Translations under genes and position numbers: made by a program
The notes under the pieces: model-generated
Databases searched by the model: none
Told to the model about the DNA's origin: nothing
Seen by the model: only the letters and a program-made list of their open reading frames with translations
Source of the DNA: Selaginella tamariscina
Taxonomy: Eukaryota > Streptophyta > Lycopodiopsida > Selaginellales > Selaginellaceae
Assembly (NCBI GenBank): GCA_003024785.1
Contig: PUQB01000413.1
Location: 62,001 to 126,000 of the forward strand
DNA: 64,000 nt
Direction: 5' to 3'
Part shown: positions 1 through 10,777 of the stretch, piece by piece
Layout: every line of letters begins with the position of its first letter
How positions within the stretch are numbered: the first letter of the stretch is position 1

Positions 1-2661
1 AGTTTTATGGATAGTCTTTGATTGAATTAAAAATATTTCCCATTTTTCTATGTTTTGAGCATGTAATGTTTAGTTCTTCCTCGTATTTCTAATAAAATAA
101 TTATAATAAATCTGAAACAAATTTTAATCAGTTGTTAAGGAATGATGAAAAAAATTGTAAACATACTTAAATATTAATTTATTGAATTTATTTGAAAGTA
201 TTATTTATTATCGAGGATCACACTTCATTCTCCACTTACAAACGAAAGAGAGACCATGCACCTCTTTTTAAAACGCGTGTGTATGTGAGAGAGAGATAGA
301 AGACAGAGCAAGAGAGAGATTGTTGCACTAGATTATAAATTATGCATGAGTAGTTTGAACTTGAATAAAACATACATAAACCTCTTTCTGAATGTGTGGT
401 GGTGTGACGTGTGTGTCTGAGAGAGAGAGAGAGAATGTGGATACATGATACTCCAACTGTTAACACATGCAATATTGTCCAAAACTTCTATATTCAACTA
501 TGGTGAAAAAGGCAACTTCTCCAAAGCAAGATTAGGATCTACATATTTCACTGTAAATAAGACATTATTAGCCATGAACTTTATGAGATGCACTCTCTCA
601 TTAGGATTCACTGTTGCCTTCCCAATCATTTTGCCGACCACATTACAAATGGCATATAGAATTACCATTTTAGAAGTTGTATCTAGTGTATACTGTGTTC
701 TTTACAAAATAAATAAATAGATAAATCTTAAACAAATATTAATTAACAACAACAAAATCTAGTCCTAAGGAATGAGAAAACTAATGTAAATATATAAATA
801 TTGTTAAGTCTCTTTTTAAGTGTTGTTTATTGTTGAGTATCGTACCTCATTTCCAAAAGAAAGAACTTGGATCTTTTTTCAACATGTGTATGTGAGAGAG
901 AGGTTAAACATGTTCATATATCCCCAGAAATAACACTTTTAGTCAAGTATGTCAATTAACACGATCAATTATGAGACCTAGGGGTTAAATAACCTAAGCT
1001 CGTGAACATATGCCTTTTTGTGAAGCATAGTCATGTGCTCAGGGTTGTCCAAACTCAACCTTAGAGGTTTATTTACACTTTAGGCACACTTGTGGTGTCA
1101 ATAAATAATAACCTTAAGTAGTTAGTTGTGGGTTAGGGTACCCCTCATTACCCTAAAGGGAATGTAATCCTGAATTAGGGTGATTTCTTAATGGGTAATC
1201 ATGGTGTCTTAACTCTATTAAGGGGGGTATGTGCAAGGCATGTCTCATTAGTGAGGTTAAAGCATGAGTATGTGTAGGTCTTCTAAGGTAGAATCTTAAA
1301 ATCTATTTGGGTTATCCTCATGCATCATGAGGTCACTCTAGGAGAAGTAAGGTGGGACCCTAAATCTTATGTCTACATGGTCATTTGAAATAGACTCTTG
1401 GAATCCTTTTGAAAGACATAGTGTTGACTATACATAATGATGACACTGAATAGTCACTTAACAACCACGTATTACTACATGTTAACCTTTTGAGTCAAAA
1501 CTCTGACAACTTAGGGCATAATAATTTAAAATGATTTTGGTATGACACTTTGATATATTATACCTTAATGTTATAACTTGAAACACTTTTTTGAATTATT
1601 TATAACTTATGAGATTGTTAAGTGTTCAAAATGAGTAATATTATATTTTGTTTGATGTATAAATTAAATATCTGATTCATGTTGAGAAGTTTAGCTGGGG
1701 TATAACTTAAAACTTAATATGATACTTTAATACTACAATGACAGTAAAATTTATTATCTTACTAAATTAATTAATGAACCAAATGCTAATTCATAATTCC
1801 TCTTAGTTCATGAATTGTTGCTTGATACATTGTAACATTGTATATCCATCTTGAAATTAAAGATCAATTAATATTTCAAACTAAGTCATTGTTCTATAAA
1901 AATTAATCATGCATTTTGGTAAGTTGATAGTTTATATAGTTTTGTTTATTGAAGTAATTTCAAGAGCAAAAGCAATTAAGTATGCAAAAGTGCTTTATAA
2001 TTCTTCTGTTAAACAATAAGTTTCAAGGTTAGCTAATGCAACTAATTTATGGAATTAGAACTAATTAAGATATTTGACAAACATATTAAACTTTAGTTAA
2101 ATTAGTAGATAAAATAATAATTTAAAATGTATTAAAAGTGTGGTATTTTAGTTCAATGATTCAAGTTAGTGATATGATATGTTTAGTACATATTTTAATA
2201 TGGATTTATTGAAGATTATGCTATTAGATTTGACTTTATGAGTTGGAAGGATAGCTACAACATTACAATTCTAAAATTAAGTTAAAAAATTTAACTGAAT
2301 TCTTGCAAACTTGTAAAAACTTGATGATTAAACATTTTAATATTATGAGTTTGGGGGAAATCGTAAAGCCAAATTTTTAACTTATTTTTTAGAATTAAGT
2401 TTTTAAACTTAGTGCCAAATGGAGTTAAGAATTATTAAATAACATTTAATATGTTAATGTGACCCTGTCAGTTGAGACATGTGATATCTAGAATCATTAA
2501 TTGAGGCACTAGGTATAAGTTCTAATTTTCCATGTTAGTTTGTGGAATTATTCTACAAATATATATATATATTATTTAATTGATCAGTCATTAAGTAGTT
2601 ATAATTAGAAGCCTCCGAAAAATAAATAATGAAGCATTTAATTAGTCTACTAGGACATACT
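1..2661. other. AT-rich intergenic DNA, no gene recognised
   Basis: The stretch is low in GC with frequent stops in all frames. It contains imperfect GA-rich runs (about 285-320 and 418-434). Two segments near 190-300 and 800-905 resemble each other (both read 'ttattgttgag/tatcg..cttcattc..' followed by a GA-rich run), which suggests a diverged local duplication. One LTR-like repeat copy lies at 1110-1515. I see no convincing exon. Confidence 0.6.
1110..1515 (+). repeat. Dispersed LTR-like repeat, copy A
   Basis: This segment aligns over most of its length with 29085-29485 on the same strand and with 23415-23700 on the opposite strand. Shared blocks include 'catgtctc..agtgaggtt', 'ttgaaagacatagtgttg' against 'ttgaaagacttagcattg', and the 3' end 'aaaactctgacaac'. 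The ends and the gag relic near another copy suggest an old LTR of a retrotransposon family. No target duplication was found. Confidence 0.5.
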
Positions 2662-2870
2662 TGTTACGATCCATATAACGAATCAAAGAATATTCCCCAG
2701 AAAGGTATAAGCTAGAATATTCCTAAAGAGCTATACCTAGATCTAAGAGAATTAAGGGCACCCTAATTTTGGAAGCCTTTTGGAGAGCAGCGTGTGGAGA
2801 CTAGAGACAACTCGGGGGAGGTCGGATGGTTTTGTGAGGGTCTCTAGTTTGTACGTAGTGGTGCCTAACA
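2662..2870 (+). repeat. 5' LTR of the Ty3 element
   Basis: It begins TGTTACGATCC and ends GTGCCTAACA, giving short inverted ends TGTTA/TAACA. It matches 6306-6512 with a modest number of substitutions and short indels, so the insertion is not recent. Confidence 0.9.
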
Positions 2871-2872
2871 AT

Positions 2873-2884
2873 TGGTATCGGAGG
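2873..2884 (+). promoter_or_regulatory. Probable primer-binding site
   Basis: The sequence TGGTATCGGAGG starts two bases after the 5' LTR. It resembles TGGTATCAGAGC, the usual plant retrotransposon site complementary to the 3' end of initiator methionine tRNA, with two or three differences. Confidence 0.65.
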
Positions 2885-3239
2885 CAGGTTCAAGATGAGT
2901 GCCTGGTGGAAGGAGAGGATAATACCACCTGTGTGGAGATGTTGGACACTGAAAGGCAAATTGTCTAAGGAAGGGTTTCATTGGTGGCAAGGACAAGTAG
3001 ATGCCTAAGAAGCTTCAGGAGATGGAGCATGGAGAGGAGCACAAAGGAGACTTCTCTAAACCACAAGGTAAATTTCTATTTGTTCTTGCTCAACAGGTAA
3101 ACTGCATGGCACGGGAGGAGCCACACACACGTGCTATTGTGGTGGAGGACGACTTGGTGAGCTTCCAGTGCGAGTCCTTGTGGATAGCATGAGTAGCGAT
3201 AACTTTGTGTCAACAAAGTTAGTGGAGTAGTGCAGCTTG

Positions 3240-3890
3240 CCCACAAAGACTGCCTCAATATGAATTTGAGGCTCAACTATCACAGAGCTACAGTGCTTGT
3301 GTGGAGGAGTTACAGTGGAGGTTGGCAAAACCCAGTGGTGGAGCTGCACAAAGACAGTGCCTCAATACGAGATTGAGGGCTCAGCTATCACACAGAGCTA
3401 TAGTGCTTGTGTGGAGGAGTTACAGCTGGAGGTTGGCAAAACCCAGCTGGTGGAGCTGCACGAAGAGCCTCAATACGAGATTGAGGGCTCAGCTATCACA
3501 CAGAGCTACAGTGCTTGTGTGGAGGAGTTACAGCTGTAGGTTGGCAAAACCCAGCTGGTGGAGCTGCACGAAGACTGTGCCTCAGATTGAGGGCTCAGCT
3601 ATCACACAGAGCTACAGTGCTTGTGTGGAGGAGTTACAGCTGGGTTGGCAAAACCCAGCTGGTGGAGCTGCACGAAGACTGTGCCTCAATACGAGATTGA
3701 GGGCTCAGCTATCACAGAGCTATAGTGCTTGTGTGGAGGAGTTACAGCTGTAGGTTGGCAAAACCCAGCTGGTGGAGTTGCACGAAGATGTGCCTCAATA
3801 CGAGATTGAGGGCTCAGTTGTCACACAGAGCTAAATTGCTTGTGTGGAGGAGTTACAGCTAGAGGTTGGCAAAACCCTGGTGGAGACTTT
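3240..3890 (+). repeat. Tandem repeat, about 6 copies of 105-112 bp, inside the Ty3 element
   Basis: Copies start near 3251, 3361, 3468, 3580, 3685 and 3796 with 'ctcaatacgagattgag', followed by 'ggctcagctatcacacagag', 'cttgtgtggaggagttacag' and 'ggttggcaaaaccc'. Spacings are about 110, 107, 112, 105 and 111 bp. Most are not multiples of three, so no one frame is kept and the open frames seen across the array are probably incidental. The array occupies the place where gag and protease would be. Confidence 0.88.
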
Positions 3891-3943
3891 CTTTCTTGCG
3901 GAGCTAGTGTGTGGATCCTAAGATCTAGTGGAGCACCAAGCAC

Positions 3944-6210
3944 ATGAAGCTTGAGTATAGTGAAGTGAAAGACACTTGGTTTGGAACAAAGCTTGAGTCT
4001 CCAAACAAGTTCTTTTACTGTCACCTTGAGCAAAGCTGTTGTGTGAGGAGTTTGCTGACGTCTTCCCTCCCGAGCTACCTCATGGCTTACCACATGCAAG
4101 AGGTGTGGAATGAGATTGTGTTGGAACAGGGTACGAAAGCCATTTACTGTAAGCCATTCCGACTGAGCCATGCTAAGGAGCAAGAGGTTAAGAGACAAGT
4201 GATGGAGCTATTGGAATATGGCTTCATACAACTGAGCAAGTCTCCATTTGGTGCACCAGTATTGCTTGTCAGGAAGAAAGATGGCACCATGAGGATGTGC
4301 ATAGACTACAGAGCTCTCAACAAGCAAACAGTGAAGGACAGGATGCCCATGCCACGTGTGGATACTATCATGGATCATCTCGGTGGAGCCAGAGTGTTCA
4401 CCAAGATAGATTTGCATAGTGGGTATCATCAGATTGCTGTGAAGGAGGCAGATATCTACAAAACTGCTTTCAACACTAGCTTTGGGCATTTCAGTTCACT
4501 GTTATGCCATTTGGCTTAACAAATGCCCCAGTCACATTCACTCGGTTGATGACTGAGGTGTTTGGTGACTACTTGCATGACTTTGTGGAGATCTTCCTCG
4601 ACGATATTCTTATTTACAGTAAGAATATGAAGGAGCATGTGCAGCATTTGCGAAGAGTTCTTCAGTTGTTGAGGGAGAACAAGCTCTATGCAAAGAAGAG
4701 CAAATGTGCATTTGCTCAGTGCGAAGTGGAGTATTTGGGTCACATTGTGACGCCAAGTGGAGTGAAGACTGATCCACAGAAGGTGGCAGTGGTGGAGCAA
4801 TGGCCAGTTCCTAGCAATGCAGAAGAGTTACGGAGTTTCTTGGGCATGGTGGTTATTACCAGCGTATGTCAAGGATTATGCCAAGAAAGCTTCTCCGTTA
4901 ACTAGGTTGCTGAGGAAGGACGTTCCCTTTGCATGAAGTGCTTCAGAAGAGCAGTTTCCAAGCTTTGAAACAAGCTTTGGTACGTGCACCAGTTTTATGT
5001 ATTGCAGATCCCTCTAAGCCTTATGAGGTATCGTGTGATGCAAGTGGAGTGGCCATTGGAGTTGTACTTATGCAAGAGGGAAGGCCTATTGCTTATGAGA
5101 GTCGTACTTTGAATCCTGCAGAGCAACGGTACTCAACGTATGAGCAAGAATTACTGGCTATTGTTAATGCATTACGAGTTTGGAGGCACTATCTTTATGG
5201 TGCAAGTTTCAAGGTGTTTACAATCACAAGCCTTTGGTGTATTGTTCACACAGAAAGAGTTGTCGACAAGCTCGCTGGATGGTTAAGCTCATGGAGTTTG
5301 GCAAATTTCCTATTGAGCATCGTGCAGGAAGGTAACGTGGTGGCAGATGCTTTGTCACGTGTTAGGAGAGCCACAGTAGTTGGAGAATTCCAAACACGCT
5401 TATGTAATGCATTAACAAGGACGGTCAATGAGTTTAGCCAGTAGTTCAACATGCTCAAGCACAAGACGGAGGTGCAGGAGCTCAAAGGACAGCTAGAGCA
5501 ACCATTCTCATTTCAGGATGGAGTTTTGCATTACAATGGCCATGTGTACTTCCTCGTGTGGACCATTTGATCAACCAGGTACTATATTTCCATCATGATC
5601 GCCCGGAGGTTGGTCATTTTGGGGGGAGGAAAACGTATGAGTTGATCAAGAGGAGGTTCTATGGAGGAATATGAAAGCTGATATCATAGAGTACTACAGG
5701 ACTTGTGACAAGTGTCAGCAAGTAAAGGTGCCCAAGGAGAAACCAGGTGGGCTATTAGTACCATTGCCTATTCTGACAGGCGATGGGGCAGTATCTCTAT
5801 GGACTTTATCACTTAATTGTCCTTGTAAGAAAGCTCAAGGTAACATGGATGAGGAAGCTAAAGATCTAAGTGTTGAGCTTAGAAAATTCAGAGTTTGTGC
5901 AAGAAGAACTTACAAGCAGTTCAGAGCTGAGCTATTAAGTTTGTTAATGAGCACATAAGCTTCCAAGAGTTCCAGGTGGAAGATTATGTATATCTCCGAG
6001 TGGTATTTGCCACACATGTAAGGCGGAACACTGTTGTGGCCTTATGGAAGGGACACAATGATAAGTTGTCTCCTAGGTACTCAGGTCCTAATGAAATTCT
6101 GGAGCGTTCGATAAGGTGGCATATCGACTACAGCTGCCAGAAGGAGTGAGGGTGCACCCAGTGTTCATGTTAGCCAGTTAAAGAGAGTATTCACAAGGAA
6201 CGAGTTTGGG
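3944..6210 (+). pseudogene. Ty3 pol remnant (RT, RNase H, partial integrase)
   Basis: The reverse transcriptase reads from about 4090 to 4850. It shows [21 protein letters not shown], the [13 protein letters not shown] block, then after a frameshift near 4497 the MPFGLTNAP block and the catalytic FLDDILIYS (canonical YxDD/FLDD). RNase H follows at 4929-5390 with EVSCDASGVAIG, YSTYEQELLAI and NVVADALSR. The integrase zinc finger (CDKCQQVK) is near 5690-5730. The catalytic core should follow but reading jumps to unrelated sequence, and a GPY/F-like module (LSPRYSGP.EILER) resumes near 6067. There are at least three frameshifts and a core deletion, so no active polyprotein is expected. Confidence 0.88.
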
Positions 6211-6292
6211 TAAATTCTTTGTGGATGTACAAGGCTAATGATACAGGACCAGTTGAGTAAGTTATACTACTCTTGAGGATAAGGACTTGCTA

Positions 6293-6305
6293 ATGGGAGG
6301 AGGAT
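6293..6305 (+). promoter_or_regulatory. Polypurine tract before the 3' LTR
   Basis: The purine-rich stretch atgggaggaggat abuts the 3' LTR, where plus-strand priming takes place in LTR retrotransposons. Confidence 0.7.
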
Positions 6306-6512
6306 TGTTACGACCCGTATAACGAATCAAAGAATATTCCCAGAAAGGTATAAGCTAGAATATTCCTAAAGAGCTATACCTAAATCTAAAGAGAATTAAG
6401 GGCACCCTAATTTTGGAAGCCTTTTGGAAAGTAGCATGTGGAGACTAGAGACAGCTCGGGGGAGGTCGGGTGATTTTGTGAGGGTCTAGTTTGTATGTAG
6501 TGGTGCCTAACA
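6306..6512 (+). repeat. 3' LTR of the Ty3 element
   Basis: It matches the 5' LTR end to end, starts TGTTACGACC and ends GCCTAACA. It is followed directly by the duplicated host bases atact. Confidence 0.9.
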
Positions 6513-6517
6513 ATACT

Positions 6518-7890
6518 AACATATGAACTTGGATGCAAATTCATCTCCCATTTTCCTTCTGGTACAAGTCGTTCTCCCTACTATGTAACATGAGCTCTAG
6601 AGAGTTTGGTCCTATTGGGTTTGATAGGATACTCCAATGGAGGATACTTATAAAACTACTTTGCATATGTAGGTGTTAAAGGTAAAATATTAGGAGCATA
6701 GGACGTCCTACTATAGAGAGAATAAGGGTAGGAAGGTCCGTAGTAAGCATGGAAGGAAAGGTTGTGAAGGAGGAAAATCCTTACCGAGAGGAAAAGGTAA
6801 AGGATGACGTGGCGAGAGGAAGAGTAGTTAAGGGGAGTTAGGGCAAGGAAGGAAGGGTCTCCATTTGAAGTTCCAGCAGGAGATAGAGGTTCTCTACACT
6901 TTGTCTTTTGTATTCATGTTAGTAATGAAAGGTGCATATTAGAGAATCTTGTGTGTGTGTATGTCTACTCTCAATAAATGGATCTAACAAGGCAATAGCC
7001 AAAATCCGTTCTTGCCCTTGACTTTGGAGACCAGTCATAGTGGCACTGGGAGAAGTCTGATATATATACAGATATATTGAGAGTTGAGAAAGGAAAGGGT
7101 GTAGCCTTTCCTGTACGTTGTATGAAAGGTTTCCTGTCTGCGTGAAGGAAACAGGTTAAATAGGAAAAGGTGAGGCAGAGAGCCCTTTTCCTGTTTAACA
7201 GTAGGTATTGTGTTAGCTTTAGTGTAAGGATGTTTCACTATACCAGCCTTGGAGTTTGTGCTGTTTAGTGAGGATGTTGACTTTTTTATCAGGAGAGAGT
7301 GTCATAGTTTCTATTTTGTACTTTGCACTTTGCACAACCCATGACTTTACACTAGGTAATATGCATGGGGAATCTCTATAATGCACTTAGGAATTAAGGG
7401 TTCAATCTAGGTCATCAGGGTATGAGTCAACTTTACTTAGGTTAATACTCACTCTCTACCAACCTATTATCCCCTTAAAGAAAGTCTTAAAGGTATCCAT
7501 AGTTAGGGGTTCAAACGAAATGGCATTTGGCATAAAGATTTTATACCAACCCACTTGTTAAATACTTAAAAAGGGGATGGGGGATCTTAGATCCATTATT
7601 ATAATGTAGTGTAGCATCCTATGTTTAAAGTTGAAGGCGTTACACAATGTCCCCTTGGGACACTATTGGGATATCAACTTCGTGTGTTTGTACACTAGCT
7701 TTTCACACACTTTTAACACGATCCTACCAAGATAACCGCTGGACGAGGAGATACTATCCAATCATGGAGCACCATGTCTCCAGCAAATAGAGAAGAAGGT
7801 ACCCACATGGTACCAAGACATGGATCTAAGCACATCTGAAGCTAAGGGGTCATGTTGGAATACTTCCCAAGAGCAACGAGGAGCCACAAG
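6518..7890. other. Intergenic, no gene recognised
   Basis: No conserved coding block is visible. The part from about 7320 to 7760 has the look of an old LTR or leader region ahead of the gag relic at 7900-8330, but no LTR pair was found. Confidence 0.4.
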
Positions 7891-7899
7891 AGTGGACCA

Positions 7900-8330
7900 A
7901 TAACCCGCACACTCAATTAGATGCAGAGGGCACGATGTCAGTGCCGCAAAAGGCAAAGATGCCGACCAACATGAGCACAAGTTTGAACATGTGTGTGAGT
8001 TGAGAAGCGTAATTGACAACTATAAGTTGAGTGCATTCGCATGCACCCTAAATAAGAAAGTGCATGCATGGTGGATGCGATTCTACGAGGTAAACAAAGG
8101 AGCTTGGTGGGATGCCGCTCAGAGAGCATTCTTGGACACTTTCTGAGAAGAGCAAAGAAAAGGTTATTCATAAACTAGCTAACTTGAAGCAAAAAGTAGA
8201 GGAGTCCTTCGACGACTACATGATCCACATGTTGGAGTATATTGCCTGGTTAAGGAAACCATCGATCAATCTTATCAAGAAGATGTGGTACCGAAAGCGA
8301 CTGCGGTCAGCGATTCACAAGTAGATCGAG
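7900..8330 (+). pseudogene. Retrotransposon gag relic
   Basis: With one frameshift near 8145 the + strand reads a typical gag core: KFEHVCELRSVIDNYKLSAF, then KKVHAWWMRFYE, GAWWDAAQRAFLDTF, and LKQKVEESFDDYMIHML. The pattern of a short helix, A-x-x-W-W, then W-x-x-x-x-x-x-F-x-x-x-F fits the retrotransposon gag family (PF03732 type). No CCHC knuckle or pol was found nearby. The copy is truncated and internally broken. Confidence 0.7.
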
Positions 8331-8619
8331 TTTGAATGACGATTGTACTTTCAACAAGTTACTCTAGTACATCAAAAAAAGCAAAGAAGTGAAAAGTCAA
8401 GAGGCACTAAAAGAGGAAGACACAAGACAAGTCCGATATCGAAGGGGAGAATAACACTACCATGAATGAGGAGAACCTTTCGGACACCCCAAGGGTCACA
8501 TGAAAGGAGCGACAGTCATGAACCAAAGAGTAGGGACAACAACCATGAGGGGAGGCCCAAAGGGTGGCAATCCAAAAGAAGGACTTAATAGCGATGCTCA
8601 CCCAATTGCATGTCTTTAG

Positions 8620-8930
8620 TCTCGTCCTTCATGCTAAGAGCAACACTCACGGCTAAAGCATGTATCCTAACTCACAATGTGAGCATTGTTCATGCACTTG
8701 TTTAACTATAAGCATGGGACCTTGATAAGTAGGCACCAAGTGTAACTCTTGAGTTTGAGGGTGAACATGTGACACTGACACATGGTATAATGCTTAAGAC
8801 ACACTCTTTAGGGTTGTGTCATGGGTTTAACATTAAGGGTTGGAAATCTTAATGAGTAAACATTCTTGTGCTCACATTATGGCGTTAAGTCCACTCAAGA
8901 GTATGAACTTATACTCTTTTTTAAACTTAA
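8620..8930 (+). repeat. LTR-like repeat start, shared with 28650-28800
   Basis: The blocks 'catgctaagagcaacactca', 'ctcacaatgtgagcattgt' and 'catgcacttg' recur at 28650-28730 in the same order and orientation. Because it lies just downstream of the gag relic it could be part of the same decayed element family as copies A-C. Confidence 0.45.
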
Positions 8931-8939
8931 ATTTAATGT

Positions 8940-10380
8940 ATCCTTTATTCATAAATCTCAAATTTAAAGTATATATTTTAAAAATGCATTATATTGTTTA
9001 GTATTATATATTATAGTAAATACATAACACAATATATTTTTATTTGTAAAATTAAATTTATAACTTATAATTTTAAGTAGTTTAATTTTAATTTTAAAAA
9101 TCGGCCAGATTTGCATTTTTCAAGCTAAATTCCAATGTTGATTTAAATACTAAAAAAATAATATTGGATTTTATTAACTTAAATTTTAAATTTAAAATTA
9201 ACAAAAATGCTGTTAACGTGGCAATGAATTAAGAAGTGTTGTTTATGACTTAATTTTTTATTATAATGTATTGTAGTTGGTTTTGTCTTAATTTCTTTTT
9301 TACTTTTCTCTTTAATGATACTATATTTATAAATCACCCATACATTTAAGTTGTAGAATATAAATATTTCTTAAAGGTATGTAAATGTTTTATTTATAAA
9401 TTGTATATATTCCTACTTTTAAGAATATGTAAATATTTAGTTATAAATGATTATCTTAATAATTTTAAGTATTAAATTTAAAATTGATAGGAATTTCATT
9501 TATAATATTGTTAATAATGAATTTACTATAATGTAATTACTTTGTTCTAATCTTTAAAAAAAAAAAATTGATATATGCTTTTCTAATTTCTCTTTAATAA
9601 TATTGTATTTATAAAACACATAAGCATATTTAAACTGTAGAATATAGAAATTCCTTAAATATATATAAATATTTATTTATAAGAATATAATCTACTTTTA
9701 TGTTGCCAAATGGTTGCCTTTTCATTTGTATTGCCAAACATTAAAGATTATAAAGTTAAAAAAAATAAAAATAAAAAATTTAATTATTATGGCTCACAAA
9801 ACCATTGTTATCATCCTCTACATATGTTATGATCTTTTAAGAATATACTCAATATTATCATAACGGACGATTCAGATTTCTTGATGATTAGTTAAGAAAC
9901 ACATGATTTTTCACAACAAACCTTAATTTTAACTTATTTACTTAAGGGTTTAAGTCTTAAGTAAGTGAAATATATAAGTTAAGGGCATGTCATTCAAATA
10001 TTAATTTTCACAATACACATAAATTATTTTAAGTGACCTTCATAGATCAATTAAAAAATGATTTGAGTTATTGTAGCACTTGAAGGGAGTGAAAATGCCT
10101 TATACTTAAATTCAAGGTTAATATAAAATTTAATTAAATTAAGGAAAATAAATAAATTAGTGTGAATGCCTCATAGAGCATTCAAATTGTCGTCGTCTAA
10201 AATGGCCCACAATTAATTGACAAGTCATGTAACACCTAAAATATGATTATTCAGTTATAATTGTCAACTTTATTCTATTTGTCAAGATACTGTTATTTCT
10301 TTATTAAAATTAAATTGTGATTACCTATAATCATTAATTAAATACTTGGGATGGTAATCTTTTTATAATATAGAATAAAA
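8940..10380. other. Very AT-rich intergenic DNA
   Basis: The stretch is dominated by A and T runs. No exon-like block, RNA gene or element ends were recognised. Confidence 0.5.
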
Positions 10381-10389
10381 TTTATGCAG

Positions 10390-10457
10390 CCTAATTGGCA
10401 ATTGTCAACTCCTCATGAAACACGTTTGGATGAAAAAATTGACAATTGCCAATTAGG
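10390..10457. repeat. Perfect 19-bp inverted repeat upstream of squalene synthase
   Basis: CCTAATTGGCAATTGTCAA (10390-10408) is exactly complementary to 10439-10457, with a 30-base loop. A third partial copy (ttggcaattgtcaatccctc) follows at about 10508. The arms also contain the dyad ggcaattgtc/gacaattgcc. It may be a small MITE end or a relic hairpin about 320 bp ahead of the first coding exon. Confidence 0.75.
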
Positions 10458-10777
10458 GTCTAGGGTTTAGGCTCTAGGGTTTCTTATTTTTTATTAATAT
10501 GTTACGATTGGCAATTGTCAATCCCTCGTGAAACACATTGAGTGAAACCAATGTACACACGTACAACCACGTTGAAGATAACAACCACACACCATCTTTG
10601 AGTTAAATAGCATTAACCTCCCTTAATCATAATTAATGAGCTTAAATATTTTTATTAATTTTATATCTGTATAGCTTTCTTATTATAAATAACTTTTCTT
10701 TTAAAATTGTGAGCTATATACATTAAAAAAAAGATGTTGTAGAGGTTTGACTCAAGGAGGTAAACTCCGTTTGAACA

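Larger units (their letters stand above)
2662..6512 (+). mobile_element. Ty3/gypsy LTR retrotransposon, degenerate but structurally complete
   Basis: Two LTRs of about 208 bp (2662-2870 and 6306-6512) flank 3.4 kb of internal DNA. Both begin TGTTACGA and end CCTAACA, and 5 bp of host DNA (atact) is duplicated exactly at 2657-2661 and 6513-6517. A primer-binding-like site follows the 5' LTR and a purine tract precedes the 3' LTR. The internal region has protease-less pol remnants in the order RT, RNase H, integrase, which is the Ty3 order. Gag is missing and a 110-bp tandem repeat stands in its place. Frameshifts and a deleted integrase core make it non-autonomous. Confidence 0.92.

Noticed and set aside
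3297-3753. Repeat-containing protein encoded by the tandem repeat in the Ty3 element
   Set aside because: Unit lengths are mostly not multiples of three and the overlapping frames change between copies.
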